Positions 19,174 through 29,464 of a DNA stretch of 64,000 bases are shown in pieces. The notes under the pieces are model-generated. The model ran no database searches. It was not told where the DNA came from and saw only the letters and a program-made list of their open reading frames with translations. The position numbers were made by a program, and so were the translations under genes. The stretch's first letter is position 1; every line of letters starts with the position of its first letter. This stretch comes from Mycobacterium sp. UM_CSW (GTDB lineage Bacteria; Actinomycetota; Actinomycetes; Mycobacteriales; Mycobacteriaceae), in the NCBI RefSeq assembly GCF_000455205.1, contig NZ_AUWQ01000004.1, positions 36,604 to 100,603 on the forward strand. Reading direction: 5' to 3'.

Positions 19174-20274
19174 ATGGCCATCCGCGTCGCACACGTCGGT
19201 ACCGGAAACGTCGGAGGGTTGGCCCTGGCCGAGCTGATCACCAATCCCGCGTTCGAGCTGACGGGCGTGTGCGTGTCCACGCCGGAGAAGGTGGGCAAGG
19301 ACGCCGGGCAACTGTGCGGCGTAGGGCTGGACGTCGAGACCGTGACGGGCGTCGCCGCCGTTTCGGACCTCGACGCCATCCTGGCCGCCAAGCCCGAGTG
19401 CGTCGTCTACTGCGCCATGGGCGATACCCGGCTGCCCGACGCGATGGCGGACGTCATGCGCATCCTGGCCGCCGGCATCAACGTCGTCGGATCGTCCCCG
19501 GGCTTGCTGCAGTACCCGTGGGGGGTCATGCCCGACAAATACATCGCCCGGGTGGAAGATGCTGCCCAACAAGGGAATTCGAGCATCTTCATCAGCGGCG
19601 TGGATCCGGGATTCGCCAACGACCTGATCCCGTTCGCGCTCGCCGGTACCTGTCAGCGCATCGAACAGGTGCGCTGCATGGAGATTCACGATTATGCGTC
19701 GTACAACGGCGTCGAGGTGATGAGCTACATGGGCTTCGCCCAGCCCCTGGACGACATCCCGATGCTGTTGCAGCCGGGTGTTCTGAGCATCGCGTGGGGG
19801 ACCGCGATCCGACAGTTGGCGGCCGGCCTCGGCATCGAGATCGACGAGATCACCGAGTCCTACCAACGTGAGCCGGCACCCGAGGACTTCGACATCGCTG
19901 TGGGACACGTTGCCAAGGGCACGCTGGCGGTGCTGCAGTTCGAGATCCGCGGCATGGTCAAGGGTCACCCCGCGATAGTCATCGAGCACGTCACCCGGCT
20001 GCGGCCCGACCTGCGCCCCGACCTGCCCCAGCCTGCCTCCGGCGACGGCTCGTATCGCGTCGAGATCACCGGCGAACCTTCCTACGCCGTGGACATCATT
20101 CCCAGTAGCCGCAAGGGCGACCACAATCACGCCGCGATCGCCGGGGCCGCCGGCCGCATCGTCAACGCGATCCCCGCGGTGATCGCCGCGCCGCCGGGGA
20201 TCCGGACGACGCTGGATCTGCCGCTGGTGACTGGTAAGGGCCTTTATGCGCCAAAAGACTTGGTAGTTCAGTAA
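19174..20274 (+). CDS. dihydrodipicolinate-reductase-like NAD(P)-dependent oxidoreductase
   Basis: 366-aa protein with the N-terminal Rossmann motif VAHVGTGNVGGLALAELITN (about 5-24) and the middle block INVVGSSPGLLQYPWG. It is related to a group annotated as dihydrodipicolinate reductase or 2,4-diaminopentanoate dehydrogenase-like enzymes, common in mycobacteria near lipid and steroid genes; a lysine-biosynthesis role is unlikely. The ATG has GGACGGAG upstream, which fixes the start. An SDR follows 18 bp later, so the pair are probably co-transcribed. Confidence 0.8.
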   Translation: MAIRVAHVGTGNVGGLALAELITNPAFELTGVCVSTPEKVGKDAGQLCGVGLDVETVTGVAAVSDLDAILAAKPECVVYCAMGDTRLPDAMADVMRILAAGINVVGSSPGLLQYPWGVMPDKYIARVEDAAQQGNSSIFISGVDPGFANDLIPFALAGTCQRIEQVRCMEIHDYASYNGVEVMSYMGFAQPLDDIPMLLQPGVLSIAWGTAIRQLAAGLGIEIDEITESYQREPAPEDFDIAVGHVAKGTLAVLQFEIRGMVKGHPAIVIEHVTRLRPDLRPDLPQPASGDGSYRVEITGEPSYAVDIIPSSRKGDHNHAAIAGAAGRIVNAIPAVIAAPPGIRTTLDLPLVTGKGLYAPKDLVVQ

Positions 20275-20292
20275 ATTCGAAAGGACTGTTAA

Positions 20293-21033
20293 ATGGGACG
20301 GGTTGACGGCAAGGTAGCGCTGATCAGTGGCGCTGCCGGCGGCATGGGCGCCGAAGATGCGCGGCTGCTGGTCGAGGAAGGCGCCAAGGTGGTTATCGGC
20401 GACATCCTGGACGACCAGGGCAAGGCGCTGGCTGACGAGCTCGGCGACTCCGCGCGCTACGTCCACCTCGACGTCACCCAGCCCGACCAGTGGGACGCCG
20501 CGGTCGCGACCGCCGTCGGTGAATTCGGCAAGCTGAACGTGCTGGTCAACAACGCGGGCACGGTCGCGCTGGGTCCGTTGAAGGACTTCAAGCTGGACAA
20601 GTGGCAGAAGGTGATCGACGTCAACCTGACCGGCACCTTTCTGGGCATGCGGGCGGCGGTCGAGCCGATGACCGCGGCCGGGGGCGGCTCCATCATCAAC
20701 GTGTCGTCGATTGAGGGGCTGCGCGGCGCGCCGATGGTGCACCCGTACGTCGCGTCCAAGTGGGGCGTGCGCGGGCTGGCCAAGTCGGCGGCTTTGGAGT
20801 TGGCGCCGTTGAACATCCGGGTGAATTCGATCCACCCCGGTTTCATCCGCACCCCGATGACCGCGCACCTGCCCGAAGACATGGTCACCATCCCGCTCGG
20901 CCGTCCGGGTGAAGTCCGCGAGGTCGCAACGTTCGTGCTGTTCCTGGCCAGCGACGAGTCCTCTTACTCGACGGGGAGCGAATTCGTCATGGACGGTGGG
21001 CTGATAACCGACGTGAACCACAAAGAGTTCTGA
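20293..21033 (+). CDS. short-chain dehydrogenase, FabG3-like hydroxysteroid dehydrogenase
   Basis: 246-aa classical SDR with SGAAGGMGAEDARLL (nucleotide binding, about 13-27), NNAG near 89, catalytic Ser in NVSSIEGLRG and YVASK. The sequence resembles M. tuberculosis FabG3 (Rv2002, 20-beta-hydroxysteroid dehydrogenase): GDILDDQGKALA, ARYVHLDVTQP and LASDESSYSTGSEFV are nearly shared. A hydroxysteroid or similar ketone substrate is the best guess. GAAAGGAC precedes the start. It ends the plus-strand pair and converges on a lipoprotein gene. Confidence 0.88.
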   Translation: MGRVDGKVALISGAAGGMGAEDARLLVEEGAKVVIGDILDDQGKALADELGDSARYVHLDVTQPDQWDAAVATAVGEFGKLNVLVNNAGTVALGPLKDFKLDKWQKVIDVNLTGTFLGMRAAVEPMTAAGGGSIINVSSIEGLRGAPMVHPYVASKWGVRGLAKSAALELAPLNIRVNSIHPGFIRTPMTAHLPEDMVTIPLGRPGEVREVATFVLFLASDESSYSTGSEFVMDGGLITDVNHKEF

Positions 21034-21080
21034 CGCGCCACCCCCCGGCCGTCGAAAGATAAGCGAGCGGTGACGCACGG

Positions 21081-21794
21081 TTACTTGCCGGGCTGCCCCG
21101 ACCCGAGCGCGGCTTTGGCGGCGAGTTGCTTGGCCAAGGATACGGCGAAGGGGTTCGCGTCGCTGTAGGCACACCCCATGACATCGATCGCTACGTTGTT
21201 GGCGATCGTGAGAGCGCGTTGGCAGCGCCAGCCGATGTTTCTCTCGCTCTGTCTGGTCGCTGTCAACATTCCGCCGGAGTCATTGACCGGCCCGACGTCC
21301 CACGTGCCGCTCTTCCCCGGGTCCGGGGGGTGCGCCGTATAACTCCGATTCGAGCAGCCCCGCCAGAGCCCGGCCGCCCGCCGGTAGAAGGCCGTTGCCT
21401 GATCCGCGGTGGGAAACGCCACGACGTCCTGGTCAACGTAGTGGGCAGGTTGGTCTCCTGGCTCGAACAGGACTTGGCCCTGATAGGCGGTCCACCCGCT
21501 GCCCGCATAGGCGGGCCCGGTCGCCGGTATGGCCAACGCCACGCATTCGGGCGGTGTGCCCTCGCCTGTTGACATCTGCGTGTAGTTCCGCCCGTCCTCG
21601 ACGGTCATGCCGCTTGCGTCCATCGTGGTGTTGACCTGCTCTGTGTCGAGCAACAATCCCGGCAACGCGGAAGCCGAGATCGGCGGCGGCGGCGAAAGCG
21701 GCGCGGATGAAGCCTCCTTCGGGGCCGGACCCCCAGTGCACCCGGCCACCAGGGTGCAGGTGGCCAGAGCGGTGGCCCACCTCGACTTGTTCAT
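21081..21794 (-). CDS. lipoprotein with PknH-like extracellular sensor domain
   Basis: 237 aa. The signal peptide MNKSRWATALATCTLVAGC ends in a lipobox (LVAG-C, Cys19), so it should be lipid-anchored outside the membrane. After a Pro/Ala/Ser linker the mature part matches the PknH-like sensor pattern: LLLDTEQVNTTM, YVDQDVVAFPTADQATAF, WRGCSNRSY, and conserved cysteines that in PknH form disulfides. The ligand is unknown. A paralogue lies directly upstream on the same strand. Confidence 0.82.
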   Translation of the reverse strand: MNKSRWATALATCTLVAGCTGGPAPKEASSAPLSPPPPISASALPGLLLDTEQVNTTMDASGMTVEDGRNYTQMSTGEGTPPECVALAIPATGPAYAGSGWTAYQGQVLFEPGDQPAHYVDQDVVAFPTADQATAFYRRAAGLWRGCSNRSYTAHPPDPGKSGTWDVGPVNDSGGMLTATRQSERNIGWRCQRALTIANNVAIDVMGCAYSDANPFAVSLAKQLAAKAALGSGQPGK

Positions 21795-21855
21795 CGCAGT
21801 CCGCTGACTTTCTTTTACGTCGGGCAGCCGGGTGGCGGGACGTTAGCGCACCCCG

Positions 21856-22578
21856 TCAGTGCGCTTGCCGGGTGACGGTGGCGGCCATCTTGTCTGCGAT
21901 TTGGCCGGCTTGGTCACCGAGCTGATATGCGCAGGCATTGACGTCGAGGACCACGTTCAAGACGGCGCGCAGCACGTGTCGGCAGCTGTAACCGTTGCCG
22001 CCCTCCAGCGTGTGTGGCTGTGTGATCGCCGGGGCATCCCCGCCCAGGTTTCCGACGGACCACAGGTAGTCCCGCCCCAAATGATGGGCGGTCACGGTCT
22101 GCCCGGCGCAGGCGCGCCACTTGCCCGCCGAAGCCCTCACGAAGGCCACTGCCAATTCGGCAGACGGGAAGCTGACCGCCGCCTGACCGACACGGTGGTG
22201 CGGGTCGTCTCCCACTTCGTGCAGACCCTGGGCGCTGACCGCGGTGTATCCGCTGCCCTGATACACGGCTGCTTCGGCGACGAAGAATGCGGCGCGGCAG
22301 TCCGGGTTGGACAGCGTTCTGTCGACCGTCCATGTCGCGTGCTCGATCGGCGAGGTGGGCTGCATGTCCGAGGCGCCCATCGCGGCATTGACGTCCGCGA
22401 CGGTGAGCAGAATGGAGTCCAGTCGCTCGGATGCCGTCACCGGCGCCGGTGAGGTCGTTTGCGCGGTGGGCGTGGCACGCCCGCAGCCGGTCATCATGAC
22501 TGCCGCGACCATCAACGCGGCCGCCGCGGAGGCGCCGACGCGCCGGGGTGTGCGGGATCGGCGGGGGCACACCGGCAT
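21856..22578 (-). CDS. second lipoprotein with PknH-like extracellular sensor domain
   Basis: 240 aa, paralogue of the neighbour. The N-terminus is Arg-rich (MPVCPRRSRTPRRVG), then a hydrophobic segment ending MMTGC (lipobox, Cys about 32). The domain has LLTVADVNAAMGASDM, VGQAAVSFPSAELAVAFV, WRACAGQTV and YSCRHVLRAVLNVVLDVNACAY, with paired cysteines. TAGCAT 6 nt before the ATG and no ribosome site suggest leaderless expression. Tandem duplication of such sensor lipoproteins is common in mycobacteria; role unknown. Confidence 0.82.
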   Translation of the reverse strand: MPVCPRRSRTPRRVGASAAAALMVAAVMMTGCGRATPTAQTTSPAPVTASERLDSILLTVADVNAAMGASDMQPTSPIEHATWTVDRTLSNPDCRAAFFVAEAAVYQGSGYTAVSAQGLHEVGDDPHHRVGQAAVSFPSAELAVAFVRASAGKWRACAGQTVTAHHLGRDYLWSVGNLGGDAPAITQPHTLEGGNGYSCRHVLRAVLNVVLDVNACAYQLGDQAGQIADKMAATVTRQAH

Positions 22579-22590
22579 GCGCAGATGCTA
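22579..22590 (-). promoter_or_regulatory. -10 element for leaderless lipoprotein mRNA
   Basis: On the minus strand TAGCAT (plus positions 22585-22590) is 6 nt before the ATG at 22578, the usual spacing for a transcript that starts at the first base of the start codon. Confidence 0.4.
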
Positions 22591-22733
22591 CCAACGCGGC
22601 ACTCATTCCGAGCGAGGCCGGGCGCGGTCGTCGCGGTCGTCGTAGAAACTTGAAGCGGCGGTTGGCTGCTCGATTCCCGCCATGTGATAGATGTCGGGCG
22701 TTCGGCCAAGAAGTCCGAGAGAAGGGGACCTTC

Positions 22734-22799
22734 ATGGAGAAGGGTAGCCGGAACAACTCGGTAAGCATCATCAGAGCCGTGGTTAGGGCGAAATGGTGA
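22734..22799 (+). CDS. 21-aa ORF coupled to tldD, possible peptide substrate or leader
   Basis: ATG 22734 is preceded by a strong ribosome site (AAGGGGA at 22722-22728, within GAGAGAAGGGGACC). It encodes 21 residues beginning MEKGSRNNSVS and ending IIRAVVRAKW: cationic, with an amphipathic second half and a C-terminal Trp. Its TGA at 22797-22799 overlaps the tldD start region by 7 bp (ATG 22793) or by 4 bp if tldD begins at GTG 22796. TldD/TldE proteases mature ribosomal peptides in other bacteria, and exporter genes follow, so this could be a small peptide product; a translational-coupling leader is the plain alternative. Confidence 0.5.
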   Translation: MEKGSRNNSVSIIRAVVRAKW

Positions 22800-24313
22800 C
22801 ATCGAATCGGGAGATCGACGCCGAATTTCTGAGCCTTCCTCGCCGCCAGCTAGCCGACGCCGCGATGTCGGCGGCCACCGCCGCCGGGGCCACCCACGCC
22901 GACTTGCGGGTGCACCGCATCACTACCGAAGCGATCCAGCTGCGCAACGGGAGGCTGGAGACGGCGGCGTTGAACCGCGAGCTCGGCTTGGCGGTCCGGG
23001 TGATTGTCGACGGCACTTGGGGATTCGCCTCACACGCCGAGCTGGCCCCGGATGTCGCGGCGGATACCGCGCGACGGGCCGTGCGGGCGGCCACCACGCT
23101 GGCGGCGCTGAACACCGAGCCCGTTGAGCTGGCGCCCGAACTCGTGTACGCCGATGCCACCTGGGTGTCGAGCTACCAGATCGACCCGTTCACCGTTCCC
23201 ACCGCCGACAAGATCGCCGTACTGCAGGAGTATTCGGGTCGGTTGCTGGCCGGCGACGGGGTGGACCACGTCTCGGCGAACGTGACCGTCGTCAAAGAGC
23301 AAACCTTCTATGCCGACATGTTCGGTTCGTCGATCACCCAGCAGCGGGTGCGCTTGACACCGGCCTTCGAGGCCGTGGCCGTTGACGCCGCGGCGGGGTG
23401 CTTCGACACGATGCGCACGCTCGCACCCCCGATGGGACGCGGTTGGGAGGCGTTGGCCGGCGACGAAATCTGGAACTGGACCGACGAACTCGCGCAAATC
23501 CCGTCGCTGCTGGCCGAGAAGGCCAAGGCCCCCGGCGTTACCGCGGGGCCGACGGATTTGGTGATCGATCCGTCCAACCTGTGGCTGACCATTCACGAAT
23601 CAATAGGCCACGCAACCGAATACGACCGCGCCATCGGACACGAGACGGCCTACGCCGGCACGTCATTCGCCACCCCGGACATGCTGGGGACCCTGCGCTA
23701 CGGTTCGCCGGTGATGAACGTGACCGCCGATCGCACCGTCGAATTCGGCCTCGCCAGCGTCGGTTACGACGACGAGGGGGTGGCCGCCCAGAACTGGGAT
23801 CTGGTCCGCGAGGGGATATTGGTTGGCTATCAGCTCGACCGGATGTCCGCGTCACGGCTCGGGCGGCCACGCTCGAACGGCTGTTCATACGCCGACTCGC
23901 CCTATCACGTCCCGATCCAGCGGATGGCCAACGTCTCGCTACAGCCCAGCCCCGGCGACACCGGCACCGCCGACCTGATAGCGCGAGTCGACGACGGCAT
24001 CTACGTCGTGGGCGATAAGTCGTGCTCAATCGATATGCAGCGCTACAACTTTCAGTCCACCGGGCAGCGGTTCTTCCGCATTCGCGACGGTCGCCTCTGC
24101 GGTCAGCTGCGCGACGTCGCCTATCAGGCGACCACCATCGACTTCTGGAATTCGATGGAGGCCCTGGGGGGTGAGTCGACCTGGCGGCTCGGCGGCGCCT
24201 TCACGTGCGGCAAGGCCCAGCCTGGACAGTTGGCCGCCGTCAGCCACGGCTGCCCGTCAGCGCTGTTCCGCGACATCAACGTGCTCAACACCCGCGCCGG
24301 GGCCAGTCGATGA
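22793..24313 (+). CDS. tldD: TldD metalloprotease subunit
   Basis: 506-aa member of the TldD/PmbA family (peptidase U62), similar in length to M. tuberculosis Rv2315c. The zinc site HESIGH (His268, Glu269, His273) is intact, and a late Cys in VSHGCPSALF is in the place of the third ligand. In E. coli TldD and TldE form a heterodimer that cleaves the leader of microcin B17 and degrades CcdA; TldD carries the metal. The start may also be GTG 22796. Its stop overlaps the tldE start by 4 bp, and a 21-aa ORF overlaps its start. Confidence 0.92.
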   Translation: MVTSNREIDAEFLSLPRRQLADAAMSAATAAGATHADLRVHRITTEAIQLRNGRLETAALNRELGLAVRVIVDGTWGFASHAELAPDVAADTARRAVRAATTLAALNTEPVELAPELVYADATWVSSYQIDPFTVPTADKIAVLQEYSGRLLAGDGVDHVSANVTVVKEQTFYADMFGSSITQQRVRLTPAFEAVAVDAAAGCFDTMRTLAPPMGRGWEALAGDEIWNWTDELAQIPSLLAEKAKAPGVTAGPTDLVIDPSNLWLTIHESIGHATEYDRAIGHETAYAGTSFATPDMLGTLRYGSPVMNVTADRTVEFGLASVGYDDEGVAAQNWDLVREGILVGYQLDRMSASRLGRPRSNGCSYADSPYHVPIQRMANVSLQPSPGDTGTADLIARVDDGIYVVGDKSCSIDMQRYNFQSTGQRFFRIRDGRLCGQLRDVAYQATTIDFWNSMEALGGESTWRLGGAFTCGKAQPGQLAAVSHGCPSALFRDINVLNTRAGASR

Positions 24314-25683
24314 TCCCCGCACAGCAGGTCGTCGAGCTCGTTTTGGATGAGGCGGCACGGTCGGGTCGGGCCAATGAGACCCTGGTCCTGGTCACCGACC
24401 GCACCGAGGCCTCGCTGCGCTGGGCGAACAACTCGATGACCACCAACGGAATCTCGGTCAGTCGCGGCACCACCGTGATTTCCGTTGTGCGCCTCGGTGA
24501 CAGCGCGCACGTCGGCTCGCTGCGCTCCGCCGAGGTCGACCCGGCGGCGATTCCCGGGCTGGTGGCGGCGTCCCAGGAGGCGGCGCGTTCGGCTCCGGCG
24601 GCGCGCGATGCCGCACCCCTGCTCGCCGGCGGCGGCCCACCGGACGATTGGGACACGCCGGCTCGCGGCACCGGCGTCGAGGCGTTCGCCGATGTCGTTG
24701 GTCCGTTGAGCCGGGGGTTTCGTGGCGGTGACCAGTTGTACGGCTTCGCGCGCCATGTGGTGGAGACGACGTTTTTGGCCTCGTCGACCGGACTGCGGCG
24801 GCGCTACACCCAACCCACCGGTTCGGTGGAGATCACTGCCAAACGCGCTGCGGCCAGTGCGTGGGCCGGTGTCGGAACGCCGGATTTCCCGGCTGTGCCA
24901 ACAGATCTGCTGCTCGAGCGGCTGTCGACTCGCCTCGGTTGGGCGCGGCGCACCGTCGAGCTGCGGCCGGGCCGATACGAGACAATCATGCCGCCGTCGA
25001 CGGTGGCGGACATGATGATCTGCTTGCGGCTGAGGATGTCCGGCCGAGCCGCGCAGGAGGGCCGGACCGCGTTTGCGTCGGCCGGCGGCGGGACCCGGTT
25101 GGGTGATCGTCTCACCGATATGCCGCTGTCCCTGTACTCGGACCCGTCGGCCCCCGGCTTGGCGTGCTCGCCATTCATCGCGACACCGCGCTCATCGGAG
25201 ATGGTGTCGGTCTTCGACAACGGGATGGATTTCGGGCGAGTGGACTGGATCCGCGACGGGGTGATCAACGCGCTGGCCTATCCACGGGCCGCGGCCGCCG
25301 AGTTCCGGGCGCCCGTCGCGGTGGCCGCCGATAACCTGCTGATGACCGGTGGCAGCGCGGACCTCGCCGAGATGCTCGCCGGCACCGAGCGCGGGCTGCT
25401 GCTGACCACCCTGTGGTATATCCGTGAGGTCGACCCGACGACGCTCCTGCTGACCGGTGTGACCCGCGACGGTGTCTATCTGGTCGAGGACGGCGAAGTG
25501 ACGGGGGCGGTCAACAACTTTCGGTTCAGCGAGAGCCCGTTGGATCTGTTGCGGCGGGCGACCCAGGCCGGCGTCAGCGAGGCGACCCTGCCGCGTCAAT
25601 GGGGCGATTGGGCCCCTCGGGCGGCAATGCCATCGCTGCGGATCCCCGACTTTCACATGTCGTCGATAAGCCAGGCGCAGTAA
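24310..25683 (+). CDS. tldE: TldE/PmbA metalloprotease partner subunit
   Basis: 457 aa, the same length as M. tuberculosis Rv2314c. It shows the TldD/PmbA fold pattern ([52 protein letters not shown]) but no HExxxH motif, as expected for the non-catalytic TldE subunit. The ATG at 24310 overlaps the tldD stop (ATGA), which fixes the start within a longer open frame. It pairs with TldD to form the active protease. The ABC exporter genes begin 88 bp downstream. Confidence 0.92.
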   Translation: MIPAQQVVELVLDEAARSGRANETLVLVTDRTEASLRWANNSMTTNGISVSRGTTVISVVRLGDSAHVGSLRSAEVDPAAIPGLVAASQEAARSAPAARDAAPLLAGGGPPDDWDTPARGTGVEAFADVVGPLSRGFRGGDQLYGFARHVVETTFLASSTGLRRRYTQPTGSVEITAKRAAASAWAGVGTPDFPAVPTDLLLERLSTRLGWARRTVELRPGRYETIMPPSTVADMMICLRLRMSGRAAQEGRTAFASAGGGTRLGDRLTDMPLSLYSDPSAPGLACSPFIATPRSSEMVSVFDNGMDFGRVDWIRDGVINALAYPRAAAAEFRAPVAVAADNLLMTGGSADLAEMLAGTERGLLLTTLWYIREVDPTTLLLTGVTRDGVYLVEDGEVTGAVNNFRFSESPLDLLRRATQAGVSEATLPRQWGDWAPRAAMPSLRIPDFHMSSISQAQ

Positions 25684-25771
25684 GTGATTCCCGTCGGGGC
25701 GTGCCGTTTCCAGGTCCGGGATGCCGCGCGACTCCATCGCGACGCGCCTGGCAATATGCGACAGTACGGAA

Positions 25772-27517
25772 ATGCTCCTTGCGCTGGTGCGACGGTACGT
25801 CCGGCCGTATCGTCGGCTGGTTGCGGCGGTCGCGCTTTTGCAGTTGATAAGTGCGCTGGCCTTGCTCTACCTGCCTACGGTCAACGCGGCCATCATCGAC
25901 GACGGCGTGGCTAAAGGCGACACCGAGACCATCGTCAAGCTGGGCGCGTTGATGCTCGCGGTCACCGGTGTGCAGGTGCTGTGCAGCGCCGGGGCCGTCT
26001 ACTTGGGGTCCCGGACCGGTATGGGGTTCGGTCGCGACCTGCGTCGAGCGATCTTTCACCACGTCACCTACTTCTCTGCGCACGAGACGGCCCGGTTCGG
26101 CGCACCGTCGCTGCTGACCCGGACCACGAACGACGTCCAGCAGCTGCAGATGCTGGTGCAATTGAGCTGCACCGGGCTGATCACCGCCCCGATCATGTGC
26201 GTCGGCGGCATCGCGGTGGCCGTGCATCAAGACGCTGAGCTGTCCTGGCTGTTGGTGATCAGCATTTCGGTGCTGGCTGCATGCGACTACTGGATCGTGT
26301 CGCGCATGCTGCCGCTGTTCCGCCGCATGCAGGAGCTGGTCGACGACATCAACCGGGTTATGCGGGAACAGCTCTCCGGTATCCGGGTCATTCGGGCGTT
26401 CGCCCGGGAACCTTTTGAACGGGAGCGCTTCGGGCGGGCCAACCTCGCGCTGACAGAACGGGCGCTGCGGGCCGGCAAGTGGCAGGGGTTGATGCTGCCG
26501 CTGACCAACCTGACCATCAACGTGTCCTGCGTCGCGGTCATCTGGTTCGGCGGTCTGCGCATCGACGCCGGCCGAATGCAGGTTGGTTCGCTGATCGCGT
26601 TCCTGGTCTATTTCATGCAGATCCTGATGTCGGTGCTGGTGGCGACCTGGATCCTGATGGAGGTGCCTCGGTCATGGGTGTGCGCGAAGCGGATCGGCGA
26701 GGTGCTCTGCACCCGGCCCGCGATCACGAGCCCAGCGAACCCGAAACGTCCGCAGGCTGTGCGCGGCGTCGTGCGGATGGACCGGGTGTCGTTCTGCTAC
26801 CCGGGTGCCGATCGCCCCGTTGTACACGATTTCTCGCTGACCGCGCTGCCGGGAACCACCACCGCCATCGTCGGTTCGACCGGTTCGGGCAAGTCGACGC
26901 TGATTTCGCTGGCCTGCCGGCTCTACGACGTCACCTCGGGCTCGGTATGCCTGGACGAGGTCGATGTCCGTGACTACGACACCGAGGTGCTGTGGTCGAC
27001 GTTGGGGCTCGTGCCCCAGCGCAGCTACCTGTTCTCCGGAACCGTGGCCGACAACCTGCGATACGGCAAGGCGGACGCCACCGAGAAAGAGATGTGGCAC
27101 GCATTGAGGGTGGCCTGCGCGGAGGATTTCGTCCGCGCACACCCGGAGGGGCTGCAGATGCCGGTGACCCAGGGCGGCAACAATTTCTCCGGCGGCCAGC
27201 GACAGCGCCTCGCGATCGCCCGCGCGGTGATCCGCCGGCCGGCGGTGTACCTGTTCGACGATGCCTTCTCCGCACTGGACGTCCACACCGACGCCCGCGT
27301 CCGTGCCCGTCTTCGTGATGTCGCCGGCAATGCCACCGTAATCATTGTCGCGCAGCGGATTTCGACCGTCATCGAAGCCGACAGGGTGATCGTCATCGAC
27401 GGCGGGAAGGTCGTCGGTGACGGCACCCACGAGTCGCTCCTCACGGATTGCGCCGCCTATGCCGAGTTCGCCGACTCGCAGGCTATGACCGCCGGAACCG
27501 GGGGGTTGGCACAGTGA
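25772..27517 (+). CDS. ABC exporter half-transporter with degenerate ATP site (subunit 1)
   Basis: 581 aa: six transmembrane helices (about 1-315) and an ATPase domain. Walker [10 protein letters not shown] lies at about 368-376 and the signature FSGGQRQR at 472-479. Walker B is [10 protein letters not shown], with Asp (about 497) where the catalytic Glu should be, and the H-loop is VAQRIST, with Gln for His. These two changes are typical of the inactive site in heterodimeric exporters. The start [15 protein letters not shown] at 25772 is chosen over a longer open frame from 25721. The next gene overlaps by 4 bp. Substrate unknown; drug, lipid or peptide are all possible. Confidence 0.9.
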   Translation: MLLALVRRYVRPYRRLVAAVALLQLISALALLYLPTVNAAIIDDGVAKGDTETIVKLGALMLAVTGVQVLCSAGAVYLGSRTGMGFGRDLRRAIFHHVTYFSAHETARFGAPSLLTRTTNDVQQLQMLVQLSCTGLITAPIMCVGGIAVAVHQDAELSWLLVISISVLAACDYWIVSRMLPLFRRMQELVDDINRVMREQLSGIRVIRAFAREPFERERFGRANLALTERALRAGKWQGLMLPLTNLTINVSCVAVIWFGGLRIDAGRMQVGSLIAFLVYFMQILMSVLVATWILMEVPRSWVCAKRIGEVLCTRPAITSPANPKRPQAVRGVVRMDRVSFCYPGADRPVVHDFSLTALPGTTTAIVGSTGSGKSTLISLACRLYDVTSGSVCLDEVDVRDYDTEVLWSTLGLVPQRSYLFSGTVADNLRYGKADATEKEMWHALRVACAEDFVRAHPEGLQMPVTQGGNNFSGGQRQRLAIARAVIRRPAVYLFDDAFSALDVHTDARVRARLRDVAGNATVIIVAQRISTVIEADRVIVIDGGKVVGDGTHESLLTDCAAYAEFADSQAMTAGTGGLAQ

Positions 27518-29436
27518 GGGCCGCGGTCCGCACTCCCGTCCGCAGCGTGGTGGAGGGACCCACGGAACGATCCCGCGATTTTCGCGGCTCGGCGATCCGG
27601 CTGGTGAGACTGCTCACCCCGCAACGCGGACTCGCGGCCGTGGTCATCTCGTTGGCGCTCGGCGGCATCGCGATCGGGGTGACCGGACCGCGGATACTGG
27701 GCCACGCCACCGACTTGCTGTTCAACGGCTTCGTCGGCCGACGGCTACCCGCCGGCATCACCAAGGAACAGGCCATCGCGGCCGCCCGCGCACGGGGCGA
27801 GAACACCTTCGCCGACCTGTTGTCCGGGATGGACATCACACCCGGCGTCGGCGTGGACTTCGGCGCCGTCGGACGTACCCTCGGGCTGGCGTTGGGGTTG
27901 TACCTGCTTGCGCCGCTACTGGTTTGGCTGCAGGTGCGGATTCTCAACGTGATCGTGCAGCGCGCCGTGCGGGCGTTGCGCGCCGAGGTCGAGGACAAGG
28001 TGCACCGGCTGCCGCTGTCCTTTTTCGACGGACGCCCACGCGGGGAGCTGCTCAGCCGGCTCACCAACGACATCGACAACCTGCAGACGTCGCTGTCGTT
28101 GACGATCAGCCAGTTATTGATAGCGGTGCTGACCGTCTTGGCGGTGTTGGCGATGATGTTGACGATCTCGCCGCTGTTGGCCGGCATCGCGTTGCTGACC
28201 ATGCCGTTGTCACTGCTGGCGACGCGGCTGATCACCAAGCGTTCGCAGCGAATGTTCGTGGCACAGTGGGCCAACACTGGGCGGCTCAACGCCCACGTCG
28301 AGGAGACCTACAGCGGTTTCACGTTGGTCAAGACCTTCGGTCACCGGGCCCGCGCGCTGGAGCGGTTCGACGAATTCAACGAAGACGTCTACCGCCCCAG
28401 CTTTCGTGCTCAGTTTCTGTCGGGCCTGCTGTCGCCGGCCACCATGTTCCTCGGTGACCTCACTTACGTCGCGGTCGCGGTAGTCGGCGGTCTGCAGGTG
28501 GCGACCGGCCAGATCACACTCGGCGGCATCCAGGCTTTCATCCAGTACGTCCGCCAGTTCAACGGCCCCTTGACCCAGGTGAGCAGCATGTACCAAACCT
28601 TGCAGTCCGGGGTGGCCAGTGCCGAGCGGGTGTTCGACCTGCTCGATGCCGCAGAGCAGACGCCCGACAGCGCTGAAGCCGTCCGGGTGCCGTACCCGAG
28701 CCCGGCGGGCGATCTCGCAACCGGCCGGGTGGAGTTCGAGCATGTCACATTCGGTTACCAGCCCGGCGTCCCCGTCATCCGGGACTTGTCGCTGGTGGCC
28801 GAACCCGGCAGCACGGTGGCGATCGTCGGACCGACCGGAGCGGGCAAGACCACGCTGGTGAACCTGCTGATGCGCTTCTACGACGTCGACTCCGGCCGGA
28901 TCCTGATCGACGGGGTCGACGTCGCGACGCTCAACCGGCGCTCGCTGCGCTCCCGGATCGGGATGGTGCTGCAAGACACCTGGCTGTTCGGCGGGACGAT
29001 CGCCGAGAACATCGGCTATGGGCGGCCCGACGCCGGGCGGGACGAGATCATCGAGGCGGCCAAGGCCGCATACGTGGACCGGATCGTGCGGACGCTGCCC
29101 AACGGTTACGACACCTGGGTCAGCGACGACGCCGCCAACATCAGTACCGGTGAAAAGCAACTGATCACCATTGCCCGGGCTTTTCTGGCGCGCCCCCAGT
29201 TGCTCATCCTGGACGAGGCGACCAGCTCCGTCGACACCCGCACCGAGCTGCTCATCGCGCACGCCACTCGCGAGCTGCGCCGCGAACGCACGAGTTTCAT
29301 TATTGCCCATCGCCTTTCGACGATCCGCGATGCCGACTTGATTCTGGTGCTCGAGGCCGGGCGGATCGTCGAGCGGGGCACGCATGCCGAGTTGATGGCC
29401 CGCCGCGGCGCGTACTACGCGATGACCCGCGTTTAG
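27514..29436 (+). CDS. ABC exporter half-transporter with active ATP site (subunit 2)
   Basis: 640 aa, beginning with GTG at 27514 (GTGA overlap with subunit 1). Walker [10 protein letters not shown] is at about 439, Walker [13 protein letters not shown] with the catalytic Glu at 568, and the H-loop His at 599. The signature is ISTGEKQ (543) in place of LSGGQ. This matches subunit 1: the canonical site is built from this subunit's Walker/H motifs and subunit 1's FSGGQ. A roughly 60-residue insert after the first helix ([19 protein letters not shown]) is seen in related actinobacterial exporters. It ends 28 bp from the stop of the convergent cupin gene. Confidence 0.92.
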   Translation: MRAAVRTPVRSVVEGPTERSRDFRGSAIRLVRLLTPQRGLAAVVISLALGGIAIGVTGPRILGHATDLLFNGFVGRRLPAGITKEQAIAAARARGENTFADLLSGMDITPGVGVDFGAVGRTLGLALGLYLLAPLLVWLQVRILNVIVQRAVRALRAEVEDKVHRLPLSFFDGRPRGELLSRLTNDIDNLQTSLSLTISQLLIAVLTVLAVLAMMLTISPLLAGIALLTMPLSLLATRLITKRSQRMFVAQWANTGRLNAHVEETYSGFTLVKTFGHRARALERFDEFNEDVYRPSFRAQFLSGLLSPATMFLGDLTYVAVAVVGGLQVATGQITLGGIQAFIQYVRQFNGPLTQVSSMYQTLQSGVASAERVFDLLDAAEQTPDSAEAVRVPYPSPAGDLATGRVEFEHVTFGYQPGVPVIRDLSLVAEPGSTVAIVGPTGAGKTTLVNLLMRFYDVDSGRILIDGVDVATLNRRSLRSRIGMVLQDTWLFGGTIAENIGYGRPDAGRDEIIEAAKAAYVDRIVRTLPNGYDTWVSDDAANISTGEKQLITIARAFLARPQLLILDEATSSVDTRTELLIAHATRELRRERTSFIIAHRLSTIRDADLILVLEAGRIVERGTHAELMARRGAYYAMTRV

Positions 29437-29464
29437 CGCGACGTGCCCCGCCCTACCGAAAATG

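Noticed and set aside
19080-19391. Longer N-terminus of the alpha/beta hydrolase
   Set aside because: It would read through the divergent promoter and into the reductase gene on the other strand; the hydrolase fold begins at the 19079 start.
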